Source of the DNA: Treponema parvum
Lineage (GTDB): Bacteria; Spirochaetota; Spirochaetia; Treponematales; Treponemataceae
Direction: 5' to 3'
Length of the DNA stretch: 64,000 nt
Assembly: GCF_017893965.1 (NCBI RefSeq)
Contig: NZ_CP054142.1
Span: 682,001-746,000, forward strand
The notes under the pieces are model-generated. The model searched no databases. It worked only from the letters and a program-made list of their open reading frames with translations, and was not told the DNA's origin. Numbering within the stretch: the first letter of the stretch is position 1; each line of letters starts with the position of its first letter. Made by a program: the position numbers and the translations under genes. This document shows positions 32,504 through 40,661 of this stretch, piece by piece.

Positions 32504-33634
32504 CTATTTTTTTAAAAGAGCGGCGAACGGATTGTAAGATTCGCCGTCGGAAGATTGGCTGTCCATGTATTTTGCGGCCGTTTTGTCCTGTTCCGTTGAA
32601 GTTGTGGGTAATAGCGCGATGCGGCGGTTTACAGCGTCTACGCTTTTAACGCTAACTGTCATTTTTGTCCCTGTATTGTACAGTTTTTTCAGGTTTGAAT
32701 TGCGTTCGACGTTTTCAAGCGCGGAAATATGGATGAGCCCGTCGATCCCCGGCTCAAGGTTTACAAAAAGTCCGAAGTCCGCTATGCGTGAAATCACTCC
32801 TTCGTGTTTCGATTCTACCGGATATTTTTTCACGGCGTTTTTCCACGGATCTGCGAGAAGGCTTTTCATACTTAACGATACTCGTTCGTTTTTCCAGTCG
32901 GTTTTGATTATTTCAGCCTTTATTTCCTGTCCCGCTTTGAGTGCGGAATTTATGTCCGAAATGCGATCGAGCGAAATTTCGGAAATCGGCAAAAGAGCCT
33001 GAAAGCCGTCTATATCTACGAAGGCTCCGTAATCGTGCAGTGCCGTCACTTTTCCTTTTACGGTCATTCCGCATTTTAAAGTTTGAGAAAGGTCTTCAAG
33101 TTTCTTTTCATGCTCTTTTTCAAGGATCTTTCGGTTTGAAACTAAAAGATTTTTTCCCCCGTCTTTAAATTCCAATATCATAAAAGTTAAATTTTTACCT
33201 GTAAATTCGGAAGGCTCGGCTTTTTGACGGAAGCCCATCTGCGAATACGGACAGAATGCTCTGGAAGTTCCTATTTTGACTTCGAATCCGCCGTTGATCT
33301 CTTTTTCTACGTATCCTTCTACGGGAATTCCGTTTTTGTAGGCGTTTTCGAGCATGGAATTATCCGCATTATCTCCCGCAATTTTTGTAGTAAATTGCAT
33401 TTCACCGTTTTTAAGGCCGATATAAAAAACCTTTATGACGTCGCCTTCTTTTACGGTAAGGTTCCCATCCTTGTCTTTTAATTCCGCCGCGTCCAGAATT
33501 CCTTCGCTTTTGGCGTTTAAATCAAGGAATACGGTATCTCCCGAAATCGCCGCTACGGCGGTGGAAATTTCCTGTCCGGGCAAAAGTTTTTTCAAATTTC
33601 TTTGCTCGTATTTTTCAAGATCAGCTTCATTCAT
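32504..33634 (-). CDS. S1 RNA-binding domain protein (four S1 repeats)
   Basis: A 376-aa protein with four S1/OB-fold repeats. Clear examples are GMTVKGKVTALHDYGAFVDIDGFQALLPISEIS and the stretch SKHEGVISRIADFGLFV ... GLIHISAL. The first repeat (GQEISTAVAAISGDTVFLDL) is diverged. It resembles the N-terminal part of ribosomal protein S1, which binds mRNA on the 30S subunit, but is shorter than six-repeat S1. Treponemes are known to have an S1 fused to cytidylate kinase, so this may be a second, non-ribosomal S1 protein. AAGAAGG lies 6 nt before the ATG. The long leader holds repeat family 1 copy D. Confidence 0.85.
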   Translation of the reverse strand: MNEADLEKYEQRNLKKLLPGQEISTAVAAISGDTVFLDLNAKSEGILDAAELKDKDGNLTVKEGDVIKVFYIGLKNGEMQFTTKIAGDNADNSMLENAYKNGIPVEGYVEKEINGGFEVKIGTSRAFCPYSQMGFRQKAEPSEFTGKNLTFMILEFKDGGKNLLVSNRKILEKEHEKKLEDLSQTLKCGMTVKGKVTALHDYGAFVDIDGFQALLPISEISLDRISDINSALKAGQEIKAEIIKTDWKNERVSLSMKSLLADPWKNAVKKYPVESKHEGVISRIADFGLFVNLEPGIDGLIHISALENVERNSNLKKLYNTGTKMTVSVKSVDAVNRRIALLPTTSTEQDKTAAKYMDSQSSDGESYNPFAALLKK

Positions 33635-33643
33635 GTTAAACCT

Positions 33644-33803
33644 TCTTTAAAATTCAGCAGTCGAACAAAATATCAATTTTGGAGGCTGTTGAATTCGTGC
33701 GCATTTTGCGCACAGCTATAATCAGCGACGTTTCGGCTTTATCCGAAACTCGTCGTTTAACGAGACCGCAATGTCTCAGCGGTCGAAGTTAAACCTTCTT
33801 TTA
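33644..33803 (-). repeat. Intergenic repeat family 1, copy D (fullest copy)
   Basis: It contains AATTCAGCAG/CTGTTGAATT (33651-33660, 33686-33695), GTGCGCA/TGCGCAC (33697-33713), GTTTCGG/CCGAAAC (33730-33749) and GAGAC/GTCTC (33762-33777). GTTAAACCTTCTTT, which includes the ribosome site of the S1 gene, is present at 33635-33648 and again at 33788-33801, flanking the element. It is sense-oriented for the S1 gene. Confidence 0.7.
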
Positions 33804-33811
33804 TCTTTAAA

Positions 33812-33840
33812 ATTATAGCATTTAAAGAAAATCATGTCTG
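33812..33840 (-). promoter_or_regulatory. Promoter of S1-repeat gene
   Basis: Minus strand: CAGACA (33840-33835), 17 nt, TATAAT (33817-33812). Transcription would begin near 33805, so the entire copy D element is in the 5' UTR. Confidence 0.55.
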
Positions 33841-33968
33841 TGATAAAATCTTTTGAAATGTTTTTTGACGAGCCTTTTTTGACAAAACCGATAGGGTAGA
33901 GCGTATTGCGCTTGCAAAAGTTGTACGAGGTTTGAAGGATAAGATGTGTAAAAGCTTTTCATAAATTA

Positions 33969-33997
33969 TTGACCGGGAGCTTATTTTTCGGTATAGT
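33969..33997 (+). promoter_or_regulatory. Promoter of tRNA-Pro
   Basis: TTGACC (33969-33974), 17 nt, TATAGT (33992-33997). The predicted start is about 5 bases before the tRNA 5' end. Confidence 0.75.
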
Positions 33998-34008
33998 TAA
34001 AAGAACAT

Positions 34009-34082
34009 CGGGCAATAGCGCAGCTGGTTAGCGTGCGTGTCTGGGGGGCACGAGGTCCCGGATTCAAATTCCGGTTGCCCGA
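34009..34082 (+). tRNA. tRNA-Pro (anticodon GGG)
   Basis: A 74-nt cloverleaf with acceptor CGGGCAA/TTGCCCG, D arm GCGC...GCGT, anticodon stem CGTGT/GCACG with loop CTGGGGG (anticodon GGG, reads CCC and CCU), and T arm CCGGA-TTCAAAT-TCCGG. CCA is not encoded. It is a single tRNA gene with its own promoter and terminator. Confidence 0.96.
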
Positions 34083-34085
34083 CTT

Positions 34086-34120
34086 AAAAGCTGTTCCAAA
34101 CGTTAGGGACAGCTTTTTTT
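34086..34120 (+). terminator. Terminator of tRNA-Pro
   Basis: AAAAGCTGT (34086-34094) pairs with ACAGCTTTT starting at 34109, with TTTTTTT at the end. A similar AGCTG...GGGACAGCT design is seen after lysS. Confidence 0.8.
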
Positions 34121-34214
34121 ATGCTTTTTTTTGTAGTAAAACCGTTTTTTTTCGTAAAATAAGCCTGTAATCCGTATTTCCTACTACAATTTTTAAAAAA
34201 AGTATGTATTTCGA

Positions 34215-34244
34215 TTGATATGTCAATGGACTTGACGGTATAAT
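34215..34244 (+). promoter_or_regulatory. Promoter of the SUMF1-lipoprotein-ABC operon
   Basis: TTGATA (34215-34220), 18 nt, TATAAT (34239-34244), about 68 bp before the first ATG. It is the only good promoter seen for the six genes to 42112. Confidence 0.65.
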
Positions 34245-34312
34245 AGCCACGCCTTGAAAAATTGTTTTTAAATTGACTAAATTGCTATAATTTTTTTTAT
34301 GGGAGATGTAAA

Positions 34313-35938
34313 ATGAGTACAGCGATGAAACGGAATCGACTTGCGATTCTTTTATTTTCCGTTTTTTTTGTTCTGACTGATTGGACGGTTTTTGCTAAAA
34401 AAGCTGTCCCCGAACTTGTAAAACAGGAAGAAGGTTTTTATTACGGCTACGGTAAGGGTTCTACCATGGCTGAGGCAGATTTGGCGGCAAAACGCGACCT
34501 CATAGAAAACGCCTTGGCCGCGGAGTTAAAAGCTGCGAACGTGCGGTCGCCGAAGCTCGAACTGAGCGACGATTCTGTAAAGGCGCGCCTTACGGACGTT
34601 AAGCCGTACGCTCAGTCTAAAAAGAACGAGCCGCCTGTGGTTACGTACAGAATAAAATTCGCCGATTGGGAAAAGAGAGAAAAAGTCTATACGGACAATC
34701 TTCGCTCGGATTTGGCGGCGAAGCTCAACAGCAGCAGGAATAAAAAGAATCCTGCCGATAAGATTACCGGAGCCATTGAAATTCTTATAAGACTTATTGA
34801 CGAAGGCGAAACGGATTTGCTTTCCGCTCAGCCGGACGGCACCGAACTTCTTTCACGCAGAGCCGAAACGCTTTGCTCGGACGTAAGCAAAAGTCTTGTA
34901 TTTACGCTTTCCGTAGAAGACGGTTTTGTCGGACCTTCCACTCAGTTTGCGGTTAAGGTTGCCGATTCTTCCGGTAACGCCGCCGCCGGCCTTTCCGTTG
35001 CCGCAGTGTGGGAAATCCCCGACGTTCCGGCCGACGCCGATTCAATCGACATTCAGGGCGGCGTCAGCGCAATTTTCAAAACCGATGCGCTCGGCAATGC
35101 GGTTATAGATTATCCCGTTGCAGAAGACTTCCGCGACAGAGCCGTTATGCTTACCGTAACGAGCGCTTTAACGCGCCAGCTTCCGTCGTCGTCTTTGCTT
35201 AAAAAATTGGATGCCCAGAGCGCGGTTGAAGGCCGCTACGTGCATTTTACCGATTTGGCGGCATCATTCCCTTCAGTCGATATTCCGGAAGGCGAATTCA
35301 ATGCCGGAGCGGTTCCGCAGGATACGAGAGCGCAGAAAAAAGAAGTGTCTCACACAGCTTCTACAGGTGCCTACGCTATCGACCTTACGCCGGTAACCAA
35401 TGCGCGCTATGGAGCGTATCTTTATCTTACGCAAAGCGACAGCGCTCCCGATTACTTTGATAACCCCGATTACAATCAGGGAAAACAGCCGGTAGTGGGC
35501 ATAAGCCTCAAAGACGTAGAAGCGTATGCGGCATGGCTTTCCGAAAAGCTTGGAGTTACTTACAGACTTCCTACGGAAGAAGAATGGGAAAAAGCTGCCC
35601 GTGCGGGAGCGGACGTGATTTATCCGTGGGGAGATCAAAGTCCGACCGACGATGTAAGAGCGAACTACAAGGGTAACGGTAAATTTTCAAAACCGTCGCC
35701 CGTAGGGTCTTATGAAAACGGCAACAACGCTTGGGGGCTTACGGATATGGCCGGCAACGTAGCTGAGTGGACTTCGTCCGCTCACGGTATTGACGGTGAA
35801 ACGAATCTTCGCACCGTAAAGGGAGGATCATGGATGGACGGTCCGACCGAATTGCGTATTTCTAATTTTCGAAATATTGACAGCCAAAACGGATATGCCG
35901 ATGTCGGTTTCCGTTTAGTTAAGGAGGTTTCCGAATGA
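34313..35938 (+). CDS. Exported protein with LPP20-like N-terminus and SUMF1 (FGE-like) domain
   Basis: A 541-aa exported protein with signal peptide (LAILLFSVFFVLTDWTVFA). Residues about 40-130 look like the LPP20/DUF400-type fold (GYGKGSTMAEADLAAKRDL), and the middle has an Ig-like or carboxypeptidase-regulatory-like beta region (VKVADSSGNAAAGLSV). The C-terminal about 200 residues form a SUMF1/formylglycine-enzyme-type domain: RLPTEEEWEKAARAG, YPWGD, GLTDMAGNVAEWT, TVKGGSW and ADVGFRLV. No sulfatase gene is nearby, so a sulfatase-maturation role is unlikely. SUMF1 domains also act in ligand binding and other surface roles. GGGAGA lies 8 nt before the ATG. First gene of a six-gene coupled operon; ends with an ATGA overlap. 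Confidence 0.82.
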   Translation: MSTAMKRNRLAILLFSVFFVLTDWTVFAKKAVPELVKQEEGFYYGYGKGSTMAEADLAAKRDLIENALAAELKAANVRSPKLELSDDSVKARLTDVKPYAQSKKNEPPVVTYRIKFADWEKREKVYTDNLRSDLAAKLNSSRNKKNPADKITGAIEILIRLIDEGETDLLSAQPDGTELLSRRAETLCSDVSKSLVFTLSVEDGFVGPSTQFAVKVADSSGNAAAGLSVAAVWEIPDVPADADSIDIQGGVSAIFKTDALGNAVIDYPVAEDFRDRAVMLTVTSALTRQLPSSSLLKKLDAQSAVEGRYVHFTDLAASFPSVDIPEGEFNAGAVPQDTRAQKKEVSHTASTGAYAIDLTPVTNARYGAYLYLTQSDSAPDYFDNPDYNQGKQPVVGISLKDVEAYAAWLSEKLGVTYRLPTEEEWEKAARAGADVIYPWGDQSPTDDVRANYKGNGKFSKPSPVGSYENGNNAWGLTDMAGNVAEWTSSAHGIDGETNLRTVKGGSWMDGPTELRISNFRNIDSQNGYADVGFRLVKEVSE

Positions 35939-37386
35939 AAAAATGTATGAGCATTATTTCGGCGCTTTTAGCCGTTATATTGATATCCTGCGCCAGCGCT
36001 CCCGATCAGGCGACCGCGGATCAAAAAGCGATCGACGAAGGCGTAAAAGCGTGGAACAGCCGCGAACCTGAAGCGGCCGCGACGTATTGGAATATGATTG
36101 AAGATGGAAAATTACAAAAGCAATATCTAAATTATATTGATTTATATAAAGCCGGCGTCGAGGCTCTTGACAGCACCGATTCGATTAAGGCTACAAACGA
36201 AGCCAAGCTGCTTGCGGCTTGCAATAAGGCGCTGGATAAATTCAGCGCTCTTGATCCCGCTTTAAATCTTTCGCAAGATATTCGTGACAAAGGCGTTTCT
36301 CTTTCGGCGAAGCGGCTTGACGCTCTTGTTGCATCAGGAAAATTGACAGCGGCAAGAAAATTGTACGATTCTACTGTAAAGGTGTACGGAACGAGCGATG
36401 AACTTGTCAATGCGCACAAAGAAATCGATGTCGTCAGCGCCGTATATTCAAAACAGAATGCCCTTAAACCTGAAGCGGACAAGGCTCGTGCCGACCAGCC
36501 GTTTGAAGACAAAATTGCCGCATACGATTCGGCCATCGCTTCTTATGCAAAAGCCGAAAAAGACTTGGATGCGACCGCAGCTTCCGCCGGCGTTGCAAAA
36601 ACGGCGGGCGTTTCCGTGAATATCCGCAATTTTAAAAAGCTCCGTCAGGACCTTGCGATCGAACGGGCTTCAACCATCCGTGAGCGCGCATACGAGTATA
36701 AGACTAAAATCGACGAGGAATTCGCCCGCACTCCCGATAATGGCGGAGACAGCGGAAAAATGTCTCTTGAAGCGATTCTTGCTCACTATCAGTCGGTTCA
36801 GACAAACATCGATGCGATCTATCAGGACTTGCTCGGTTTTGCGGCAAAGTATCCGAACGACATCGGCCAAGACATCCTTGACGATATAAACGCGCAGAAA
36901 AAAGATCTTGAAGCGAAAATCGCTCAAGTCAACTCTGAAATCCGCACTGCTCAGGAAATCGCAAGCCGCGGTAAGGTCGTCATGCCTCTTATGATCGGTC
37001 TTTTCAACCCCGACCCGCGTTCTACGGCGGAAAGCAAAAAGAGCCGCCCGGCAAAATTCAGTGCCAAGAACGCAAAGGGCAACGAGTACTGGTGGGGCAT
37101 GGTTTCCATTCCGAAAGGACAAATGAACGACCTCGTTATCACTTTGAAAGATAACCGTTCTGTTCGCGTTTTCTCCGAAAATACAAAAAGCGGCAGACTC
37201 ATCGAAAAAAACAACATGAAGGATCTCGTTAACCGCAGCGCGAAGGTCGGTAATTCGTGGCCGGTTCTCAATGCGGGCAACCAGCTAACGACCAACAAAT
37301 ACTTTTTTGAAATTCAAAAAGGTAAAACCAACGATTACGAAGGCGAAGTTGTCGTCTATAGTTCATTTATTGTGAGGATGCGTTAA
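35935..37386 (+). CDS. Lipoprotein with helical repeats
   Basis: A 483-aa lipoprotein with signal peptide and lipobox LISC (CASAPDQ after cleavage). The body is mostly helical, rich in Ala, Lys, Asp and Glu, with a TPR-like arrangement (AVKAWNSREPEAA-type helices, LLAACNKALDKF). It has a small C-terminal beta part (YWWGMVSIPKGQMNDLVITL). I know of no characterised homologue. It overlaps the SUMF1 gene by 4 bp and the binding-protein gene by 1 bp. Position suggests it works with the SUMF1 protein and the ABC importer, perhaps as a periplasmic scaffold. Confidence 0.75.
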   Translation: MKKCMSIISALLAVILISCASAPDQATADQKAIDEGVKAWNSREPEAAATYWNMIEDGKLQKQYLNYIDLYKAGVEALDSTDSIKATNEAKLLAACNKALDKFSALDPALNLSQDIRDKGVSLSAKRLDALVASGKLTAARKLYDSTVKVYGTSDELVNAHKEIDVVSAVYSKQNALKPEADKARADQPFEDKIAAYDSAIASYAKAEKDLDATAASAGVAKTAGVSVNIRNFKKLRQDLAIERASTIRERAYEYKTKIDEEFARTPDNGGDSGKMSLEAILAHYQSVQTNIDAIYQDLLGFAAKYPNDIGQDILDDINAQKKDLEAKIAQVNSEIRTAQEIASRGKVVMPLMIGLFNPDPRSTAESKKSRPAKFSAKNAKGNEYWWGMVSIPKGQMNDLVITLKDNRSVRVFSENTKSGRLIEKNNMKDLVNRSAKVGNSWPVLNAGNQLTTNKYFFEIQKGKTNDYEGEVVVYSSFIVRMR

Positions 37387-38978
37387 TGAAATTTAATAAA
37401 AAAGGCATTATTGCCGTTATCATCATAGCCGTTATCGTATTGGGCTCTGCCGCTGGGTTCTTAATTTGGAGAGCGCAGCCTAAGGGAGCCACGGTCGCGG
37501 TTTCTATGCTGCCGGATTCCTTAAACCCCGTATTGGAACAAAATATATCCGGTTTGAACGCCGACGAACTCTTGTTCGACGGTCTTGTGAATTTTGAAGT
37601 TGATAAAGCCAGCGGTTCGCTTTATTCCGATCTAGCCCTTGCCGAAAGCATCATGCAAAATCCCGTAGACAAAAAAACGTATACGGTAATGCTGCGCGAC
37701 GTAATGTGGCACGACAATACTCCGGTTACTTCCGAAGACGTCGTTTATTCGTTCGCCGCATACACGGATGAAGCAAACAATTCTCCCAAACGCGACTACC
37801 TTATGTCGTTTATCAAGAGCGTTACGGCTGAGGACGAAAAAACGGTAAAGATCGAATTCATCAATCCGATTCCCGAATTCCGCGCGTATCCCGTACTAAC
37901 GTTTAAAATTATCCCGGCACGATACGGCGGGCAGGCAATGCAGGTAAACATGAGAGCCGGTGAAAACGAGCGAAAATTCGCTACCGCCCCGATCGGAACC
38001 GGTCCGTTTAAACTTGCAACGTGGGAAATAGGAAAATGGTTGACTTTTGAAGCTAACGGCATGTATTTTAAAAATACACCGCAGACGTCAAGCCTTGTTA
38101 TGAAACGCGTCATCGACCCCCTTATCCGCATAAACGAAATGCGCCAAGGCCGCGTAAATTTGATTCTTGAAACGAATCCGATGGACAGAGCCGAAGTTGA
38201 AAAAATTCCTAATGTCGACGTGAATTCATACATTCCGTATGCTTTTTATCAAGTTGCCATAAACACAAAGCTGTTCCCGAACGCGGAAGGACGCGAGGCT
38301 ATGGCTATGGCTTTGGACAGATCGTCTCTTATCCCGTCGATCACCGACAGGGATACAGGCGTTATTTTGAATTACGGTCCGTTCCCATCGAACCTGTTTT
38401 CGGCCAATATTCCAGAATATGTAAACCGCCCCATGCCCAACAATATTCCGTACAATATTCAGAAGGCGAAACTTCTCGCCGCTTCGGGCGGAGTCGCAGG
38501 TCAGAATGCGATTCTTTTATACCCCGATTCTATGGGCGAATTCGGCGACAAAATGGCTAACGGCATTGTGAGCCAGCTTGCGGCGATCGGTTTGAATGTT
38601 GAAGCCAAACGAACCGGCGACAGAGTTTTTTCCCGCATGGTTAATACAGAAAAATCTTACGAGCTTGCGCTCGTGTACTGCGAAGGTTTTGACAACCTTT
38701 ATTCGAGTTTGGGCGACTGGTACCGTTCCAACGGCGAAAAAAATATTACCGGCGTGGCGGACAGCAAGCTCAATTCGCTTTTCGACGACTGGGAAAAAGA
38801 AATTGTTACTTCAAATTGGATCGATCTTACCCTCCAGATAGACAAACGCATTTGCGAGCTTTCGCCTGCATTGTTTTTATGTTCTTTGGAAAAAGATGTG
38901 TATTCCCGCGGTTTGGAAAACGTTGCTATCGCAACCGACAATCCATTCCTTTCAGTTGAAAACTGGAAGCTTAAATAG
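37386..38978 (+). CDS. ABC transporter substrate-binding protein, family 5 (peptide/nickel type)
   Basis: A 530-aa extracytoplasmic binding protein of the OppA/DppA class. Instead of a lipobox there is a long N-terminal membrane helix (IIAVIIIAVIVLGSAAGFLI) with no Cys, so it is probably held by an uncleaved anchor. Family stretches are DSLNPVLEQNISG, LLFDGLVNF, MWHDNTPVTSEDVVYSF, GTGPFKLATWE and REAMAMALDRSSLI. The substrate is not evident; oligopeptides are usual. TAATG overlap with the lipoprotein gene and 8-bp spacing to the permease gene support one operon. Confidence 0.88.
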   Translation: MKFNKKGIIAVIIIAVIVLGSAAGFLIWRAQPKGATVAVSMLPDSLNPVLEQNISGLNADELLFDGLVNFEVDKASGSLYSDLALAESIMQNPVDKKTYTVMLRDVMWHDNTPVTSEDVVYSFAAYTDEANNSPKRDYLMSFIKSVTAEDEKTVKIEFINPIPEFRAYPVLTFKIIPARYGGQAMQVNMRAGENERKFATAPIGTGPFKLATWEIGKWLTFEANGMYFKNTPQTSSLVMKRVIDPLIRINEMRQGRVNLILETNPMDRAEVEKIPNVDVNSYIPYAFYQVAINTKLFPNAEGREAMAMALDRSSLIPSITDRDTGVILNYGPFPSNLFSANIPEYVNRPMPNNIPYNIQKAKLLAASGGVAGQNAILLYPDSMGEFGDKMANGIVSQLAAIGLNVEAKRTGDRVFSRMVNTEKSYELALVYCEGFDNLYSSLGDWYRSNGEKNITGVADSKLNSLFDDWEKEIVTSNWIDLTLQIDKRICELSPALFLCSLEKDVYSRGLENVAIATDNPFLSVENWKLK

Positions 38979-38986
38979 GAAGTGTC

Positions 38987-39871
38987 ATGCGTTTTTTTCG
39001 CTTTTTAATGAGGGAATTTATCCTGCACGGCATTATATTTGCCGTGGCGGGAACCGTACTGCTTTCGGCGTTTTATTTGCTTTCGATCGGCGCTCCGGCT
39101 GAAAGCTACGCCGAAGCGGCGCGTTCCTTTTTATTGCTTATTTCGGGTTCGGAAGACTTTTCCATTGCTCACCCGGGCTTTAGTTCCGGCCAGATTATCG
39201 CATCGGGAGCGGCCGTCACCTTACCGCTGACGCTGTTTTCGCTGTGTCTTTTGGCCGCCATCGCCCTTGCGGGATCTGCGTACGCCGTAACCGGGCAGTA
39301 CATGGCCGAGCATCATGAATATTTCGGAGCGGAGCGCTTCGGTAAATTTATGAATTTGGTCATATCCGTTCTTGCGGCGGTACCGCTGTTTATCGGTTTT
39401 TGGGTTTTGGCAAATGTGTTCGGAAGCAACGCCCCGCTCATCATCATCGCGTTTATCACCGTTGTTTTAGGCGGACTTTCGTGGGATGCGACCAACTTTC
39501 TTAAAACCGATATGCTCAGGCAGGTCAATTCAACTCACGCTATTGTGTTTTCGACGCTCGGCCACGGTTTGGGGCGTCTTTTCCCTATGCCGAATACGTA
39601 TTCTGGTTACCTTTTTTCATCGAGTTTGCCGCGCTTTATTCCGTATCTTGCGGGTAAGGTTCCGGCGATCATCGGCGGGGTAACCATTGCGGAAATCGTC
39701 TTTTCGTTTCCGGGACTGGGCAGCACGCTGCTCGACGCGCTGCTTGCAACCAACACCGATTTGCTTGTGGCCTCCGTGTTTATACTTTTGTGCGTGAATG
39801 CGATTGTGTCGTTTTTGGTAAAGACTATTCTATTCTTGATTTATCCGAGGTGGTATGAAAAAGCTATTTAA
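38987..39871 (+). CDS. ABC transporter permease, DppB-like
   Basis: A 294-aa inner-membrane permease with about six helices. The first helix (FILHGIIFAVAGTVLLSAFY) and the coupling region (GGVTIAEIVFSFPGLGSTLLDAL) match peptide-type BPD permeases; the latter is the conserved EAA-like loop. It overlaps the next permease gene by 17 bp. It should pair with the following DppC-like protein to form the channel. Confidence 0.87.
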   Translation: MRFFRFLMREFILHGIIFAVAGTVLLSAFYLLSIGAPAESYAEAARSFLLLISGSEDFSIAHPGFSSGQIIASGAAVTLPLTLFSLCLLAAIALAGSAYAVTGQYMAEHHEYFGAERFGKFMNLVISVLAAVPLFIGFWVLANVFGSNAPLIIIAFITVVLGGLSWDATNFLKTDMLRQVNSTHAIVFSTLGHGLGRLFPMPNTYSGYLFSSSLPRFIPYLAGKVPAIIGGVTIAEIVFSFPGLGSTLLDALLATNTDLLVASVFILLCVNAIVSFLVKTILFLIYPRWYEKAI

Positions 39872-40661
39872 TATTCTTAAAATTGTATGCATAATTCTTT
39901 TAGTGTCACCTTTGGCATTTTCATGGCTTCCGTCGGAATACTTTGCAAAAATTGTGCCCGAAAGAATTGTGTCTTCAGGATTTTTCACTTCGTTTTTTTC
40001 ATCGTTTAGGGAACTTTCGATTTCGCTTACGGCGACTTTGCTGTTTGCAATGCTGTTGAGCTTTATCTTGGGCTACATAAGCGTATTGAATATGCGCGTC
40101 GGAAGGACGTTTGCTAACATTCTCAACGCGGTGGAATCGATTCCGGCGATCCTTGTGGCGCTTTTTTGTTATGCGCCGGTGTCTGGCTACCTTGCGCGGC
40201 ACACGAGCGCGGCTTCGACGGTTATGTCGCTTACCGTATTCGTGCTTGCTGCGACGGTAACAACGCTGCCTGAGGCCGTGCGGAGCATCGCCATTCCGCT
40301 TATAGATTTGTATAACAGAAAGTACAGCCTGTCGTTCCGTTCTTACGGATTTCCTAAAATGCGCATTCTTGCAATTCTCATGGGTACCGATTTGATGCGC
40401 AGCACGTTCCGCCGTGTGGCGGCGGGCATTTTACTTAAAACTCTTGTTCTGGACTGTTCGTTCGGTTTTATCATTCAGCTGGGCTTCGGAAGCTACGGTA
40501 CGCCCGCTCACTTGAGTCCCGGCGCGCTGATAGCCGCACACAGAGACGCTTTGTTTGAAGGCGGAGACCCGATTCTGTTTTGGCTTCCGTCGATCATGCT
40601 CATAGCGATAAGCGTCGCGTTTTTGATCGTATTAAATGAAGACAGAGGAGGGAACTCATGA
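39855..40661 (+). CDS. ABC transporter permease, DppC-like
   Basis: A 268-aa permease with about six helices, starting inside the previous gene. It carries the BPD coupling segment (ESIPAILVALFCYAPVSGY and EAVRSIAIPLIDLYNRK region). It is slightly shorter and more diverged than typical DppC. Its end overlaps the ATPase gene by 4 bp. Confidence 0.82.
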   Translation: MKKLFNILKIVCIILLVSPLAFSWLPSEYFAKIVPERIVSSGFFTSFFSSFRELSISLTATLLFAMLLSFILGYISVLNMRVGRTFANILNAVESIPAILVALFCYAPVSGYLARHTSAASTVMSLTVFVLAATVTTLPEAVRSIAIPLIDLYNRKYSLSFRSYGFPKMRILAILMGTDLMRSTFRRVAAGILLKTLVLDCSFGFIIQLGFGSYGTPAHLSPGALIAAHRDALFEGGDPILFWLPSIMLIAISVAFLIVLNEDRGGNS

